DNA from: Puniceicoccales bacterium
Lineage (GTDB): Bacteria > Verrucomicrobiota > Verrucomicrobiia > Opitutales > LL51
Assembly: GCA_031259665.1 (NCBI GenBank)
Contig: JAIRLD010000089.1
Location: 1 to 8,839, forward strand
Direction: 5' to 3'
DNA length: 8,839 nucleotides
Shown: positions 7,382-8,839 of the stretch, one piece after another
Layout: each line of letters begins with the position of its first letter
How positions within the stretch are numbered: the first letter of the stretch is position 1
The notes under the pieces: generated by a model
Seen by the model: the letters and a program-made list of their open reading frames with translations, nothing else
Told to the model about the DNA's origin: nothing
The model's database searches: none
Translations under genes and position numbers: made by a program

Positions 7382-7417
7382 AAGGGTAAAGGGGTATGCA
7401 TTGGTTATATTTGGGAG

Positions 7418-7435
7418 ATATTTGTAAATATTTTT
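7418..7435 (+). terminator. Possible terminator after tRNA-His
   Basis: ATATTT and AAATAT pair with a very short loop and run into TTTT (7432-7435). GC pairs are absent, so the hairpin is weak, but the position 37 bases after the tRNA suits a terminator. Confidence 0.3.
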
Positions 7436-7483
7436 CCTAAGTATTCTAAAAAATGTAGTAGTATATCCATGGGAGGAGCAACG

Positions 7484-7564
7484 GTGTTAGGCGTATCATA
7501 CCAGGCGCAACGATATCAATTGGCAAAGGAATGGCGACAAATTGGCTTCGAAGTATCCTTGTAG
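7484..7564 (+). CDS. Possible 26-codon small ORF with a strong ribosome-binding site
   Basis: GTG at 7484 is preceded five bases upstream by GGGAGGAG (7471-7478), one of the best Shine-Dalgarno matches in the window. It opens 26 codons (start MLGVSYQAQRYQLAKEW) to TAG at 7562. An in-frame ATG at 7469 lies within the ribosome-binding site and is less likely as the start. The peptide is polar with aromatic and basic residues and has no membrane segment. It could be a small protein, the remnant of a longer gene, or chance. No family is recognised. It lies between the tRNA and the decayed repeat gene and converges on the latter. Confidence 0.25.
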   Translation: MLGVSYQAQRYQLAKEWRQIGFEVSL

Positions 7565-7586
7565 ATGATAATCGGGTCCGTCGTAA

Positions 7587-8142
7587 CTATCTTTTTTTCG
7601 GTTGGAGCTGGGCACATAGTAGAGCCCATTGATCAGGTGGTAGCCAGATAAATACTTGAGCCAATTGATCGAGTGTTAAATCGTGGAATACCTGAGCCCG
7701 CTGCGCGGGTGATAGACGGAAAAATGCTCGAACCTGTTACTTGGTTTTTAGTTGAGGGAACGTTCGAAGTATTTGATCGGGTATTAGGAAGTGAAACACT
7801 CTAACCTTTTGCCTGGATGTTAAAACTGTGAGCGCTTGCTTCATTTGCTCAGGTGTTAGCCAACGAAATAATCGTTCAAGTTGATCGGGTGCTAGATCGA
7901 GAAGTATTTGATCCCTTTGAGCAAATGTTAGCCAGAAAAACATTTCCTCCTGTTGATCAGGTGGTAACACTGTGAAACGTTTGAATTTGTCGATGGTGGG
8001 GTAAAGCTAAGAACCATTGGGACAGAGGAGAAGTATGTTCAGTCGTTTCTTCAGGCGGCCTAACATGTGCAACAGCATCAGCGGATGCAAAACTTGTATA
8101 TAATGTGCCCAAAATGAGCGCGATAACAGAATACTTTCTCAC
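7587..8142 (-). pseudogene. Disrupted gene for a secreted 12-residue-repeat protein
   Basis: Three open segments on the minus strand join into one 184-residue protein if a single base is removed and one stop is read as Gln. The N-terminus is a signal peptide (MRKYSVIALILGTLYTSFAS, cleavage likely near ASA-DA) from GTG at 8142. A longer frame from ATG at 8244 is open but would bury the signal. The body is about eleven repeats of 12 residues, consensus L-x-P-D-Q-x4-F-x2 (for example LAPDQLERLFRW), ending in LQPKKR and TAG at 7587. The repeat phase shows two lesions: one surplus base at about 7968 between repeats 1 and 2, and TAA at 7737-7739 in place of the conserved Gln of repeat 8 (one change from CAA). 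The sequence past each lesion still follows the repeat, so decay is recent. Function is unknown; the short amphipathic helices recall helical repeat domains such as the N-domain of MgtE. An intact product through sequencing error or recoding is less likely. Confidence 0.75.
7608..8004 (-). repeat. Eleven 36-bp (12-residue) coding repeats
   Basis: Units of 36 bases run from 8004 to 7608, with one extra base after the first. Each codes for Leu at position 1, usually Pro-Asp/Glu/Ala-Gln at 3-5, and an aromatic or hydrophobic residue at position 10. Gln at position 5 is present in nine of eleven units; the exceptions are Arg in unit 1 and the stop in unit 8. DNA identity between units is modest, so the array is old and was kept at protein level. 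Confidence 0.8.
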
Positions 8143-8232
8143 AACAGCGATATGCCAACAAAAGCTGCCATGTCTGTCAAGAGAAATTTTATGAAAATTT
8201 GTATTATTTTTGGTATTGACAACTGAAAGCAT

Positions 8233-8260
8233 ATCATAGTACATACCTACAATGAAACAA
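8233..8260 (-). promoter_or_regulatory. Possible promoter of the repeat-protein pseudogene
   Basis: On the minus strand TTGTTT (8255-8260) is followed after 16 bases by TATGAT (8233-8238). A start near 8226 would exclude the ATG at 8244 and supports initiation further in, at the signal-peptide GTG (8142). Confidence 0.3.
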
Positions 8261-8324
8261 GAATGAAAAGAAAGAGATGAAAGAGTGTAAGTAGTGTGGT
8301 TCGTCGTGTCTAAGGAAAGAAGCG

Positions 8325-8582
8325 GCTTGACAGGTGCCGGTTTTTCCCAAGACTAAAGGACAGAGGGCGGGAGTAAACGGCACGTTTGGCCCTCCAGAAA
8401 ACATTCCTTCTCAAGGCAGCTTGACAGCTGCTGGTTTTTTCCCAAAGCTAAAAGACAGAGGGCGAGAGTAAGTGGTGCATTTGGCTTTCGCGTGTTTGGC
8501 TTTCGGAAAAAATACTCCCCTGAAACAGCTTGACAGCCGTCGGTTTTCTCCTAGAATTAAGCAACGAGGGAAGGGGGATTCT
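8325..8582 (+). repeat. Three imperfect direct repeats, each carrying TTGACA
   Basis: Units start with GCTTGACAG at 8325, 8419 and 8528, so the spacings are 94 and 109 bases. Unit 2 is longer because TTTGGCTTTCG is duplicated with a 15-base period (near 8480-8507), plus compensating one-base indels. Each unit has, in order, TTGACA, a GG-T-run with a CCC or CTCC tract, a degenerate -10-like region, and a purine-rich GAGGG block. The T-run varies (5, 6 and 4). In unit 2 GCAGCT-TGAC-AGCTGC (8416-8431) followed by a run of six T also looks like an intrinsic terminator. The indels break any frame, so the array is probably noncoding and regulatory. The stretch 8245-8324 before it shows nothing recognisable beyond the promoter noted. 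Confidence 0.75.
8530..8557 (+). promoter_or_regulatory. Sigma-70 promoter in the third repeat unit
   Basis: TTGACA (8530-8535), 16 bases, then TAGAAT (8552-8557): 6/6 and 5/6 to consensus, the best promoter in the window. At the equivalent places, units 1 and 2 have TTGACA with AAGACT (16 bases) and AAAGCT (17 bases), which are much weaker. It points to the FGE-like gene, about 100 bases downstream. Confidence 0.6.
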
Positions 8583-8627
8583 ATGAAGAGAGCTTATTTA
8601 CGCGAATGGCGAAATGAGATGGCTTAA
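8583..8627 (+). CDS. Possible 14-codon leader ORF upstream of the FGE-like gene
   Basis: ATG at 8583 follows AGGGGGA (8572-8578) by four bases and encodes MKRAYLREWRNEMA, ending at TAA 8625-8627. It lies between the promoter at 8530-8557 and the next start, 30 bases past the stop. It could be a leader peptide whose translation affects folding of the hairpin at 8641-8680, a remnant of a coding sequence, or chance. The frame is also open upstream of the ATG for about 36 codons, which weakens the case. Confidence 0.3.
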   Translation: MKRAYLREWRNEMA

Positions 8628-8640
8628 ATAAAAGGGAAAA

Positions 8641-8680
8641 GGGCTTAGGAGGATTAAATGAAAATTATTCCCCTAAGCCT
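8641..8680 (+). promoter_or_regulatory. Hairpin that would mask the ribosome-binding site of the FGE-like gene
   Basis: GGCTTAGG (8642-8649) pairs perfectly with CCTAAGCC (8672-8679). With a bulged A8650 the helix continues as GGA (8651-8653) with TCC (8669-8671), giving 11 pairs and a 15-base loop. The Shine-Dalgarno AGGAGG (8647-8652) is inside the stem and the ATG (8658-8660) is in the loop. Such a structure would limit initiation unless melted or displaced. Confidence 0.6.
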
Positions 8681-8839
8681 GATTGGATTATCTGTTGAAG
8701 GGGATGACCTTTGCAAGGAGAAGAAGACCAGGAAAAAAAGTAGGCTGTCCATCGGCGAAATGGTAACTATGACAGGCGGAAGTGTTTTTCCAATGGGCAC
8801 AACGGGAGGAAAAATCGGGGTTCCTATTGATCGATTCCA
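8658..8839 (+). CDS. FGE/SUMF1-like (sulfatase-modifying factor domain) protein, N-terminus only
   Basis: An open frame of 60 codons starts at ATG 8658, five bases after AGGAGG, and leaves the window at the right edge. After a mildly hydrophobic start (MKIIPLSLIGLSVEG) and a Lys/Arg-rich stretch (20-29), residues 34-60 have the pattern EMV-x3-GG-x-F-x-MG, then VPIDRF. This matches the opening of formylglycine-generating-enzyme-type domains (M-V-x-I-x-GG-x-F-x-MG ... F-x-I). Family members either oxidise a sulfatase cysteine to formylglycine or, more often in large bacterial paralogue families, have other roles including sugar or ligand binding. The catalytic part is outside the window, so activity cannot be judged. 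Expression appears to depend on the promoter in repeat unit 3 and on the hairpin around its ribosome-binding site. Confidence 0.6.
   Translation, partial: MKIIPLSLIGLSVEGDDLCKEKKTRKKSRLSIGEMVTMTGGSVFPMGTTGGKIGVPIDRF

Noticed and set aside
7337..7564. Plus-strand 75-codon ORF starting inside tRNA-His
   Set aside because: Its start lies in the anticodon loop region of a complete tRNA. Only its last 26 codons, with their own ribosome-binding site, deserve attention.
7737..7739. Recoding of TAA as glutamine
   Set aside because: Other genes here (marC, ftsH, tilS) end normally at TAA, and the same gene also has a frameshift, so loss of function is the simpler reading.
7957..7975. Programmed ribosomal frameshift in the repeat gene
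   Set aside because: No slippery heptamer or downstream structure is seen at the frame change, and the later in-frame stop would still truncate the product.
8216..8245. Plus-strand promoter TTGACA-18-TACATA
   Set aside because: The -10 is only a half match and no nearby plus-strand gene needs it; the site also overlaps the minus-strand promoter candidate.
8325..8582. CRISPR array
   Set aside because: Only three imperfect units of about 100 bp with no uniform short repeat and spacers, and no cas genes.
8325..8582. Repeat array as coding sequence (similar peptides LD-x3-F-x-P-x-[LI]-K in the units)
   Set aside because: The resemblance follows from DNA identity; stops and one-base indels break the frame in units 1 and 2.

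Overview
The window reads as chromosomal DNA from a Gram-negative-type bacterium of the PVC superphylum (Verrucomicrobiota or Chlamydiota-like), possibly host-associated. This is inference. It rests on the FtsH with a long extracytoplasmic domain, the tilS-ftsH adjacency also found in Chlamydiae, a secreted HAD-like protein resembling DUF2608 (best known from Chlamydia-like and amoeba-associated bacteria), and the start of a sulfatase-modifying-factor (FGE)-type gene, a family often expanded in PVC genomes. A database search would settle the lineage.

Left part (1-6113) is almost entirely minus-strand, housekeeping and compact. A promoter near 6086-6113 reads into a phytoene-desaturase-like FAD oxidoreductase, then tilS (tRNA-Ile lysidine synthetase), ftsH (membrane AAA+ zinc protease) and marC (six-TM-type membrane protein). 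The gaps are 62, 35 and 6 bases, so one operon is likely. A pair of G/C-rich palindromes sits between the oxidoreductase and tilS. After marC, a separate promoter drives a membrane-anchored protein of unknown function that runs off the left edge.

Middle part (6168-7435): a secreted HAD-like protein (minus) with a recent 39-bp in-frame duplication diverges from a complete tRNA-His gene (plus, CCA encoded).

Right part (7436-8839) is accessory in character. A decayed gene (minus, 8142 to 7587) encoded a secreted protein built of about eleven 12-residue repeats with consensus L-x-P-D-Q-x4-F-x2. The repeat register locates the damage: one extra base at the repeat 1/2 boundary, and a stop codon where repeat 8 should have its conserved Gln. 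Upstream of it, facing right, are three imperfect direct repeats about 94-109 bp apart. Each carries a perfect TTGACA, and the third adds a good -10 (TAGAAT). They lead into a possible 14-codon leader ORF, a hairpin that would mask the Shine-Dalgarno sequence, and the first 60 codons of an FGE-like gene cut by the right edge.

The most interesting material is the repeat-promoter array with its masked ribosome-binding site, and the disrupted repeat-protein gene. No CRISPR array, rRNA or complete transposon is visible.
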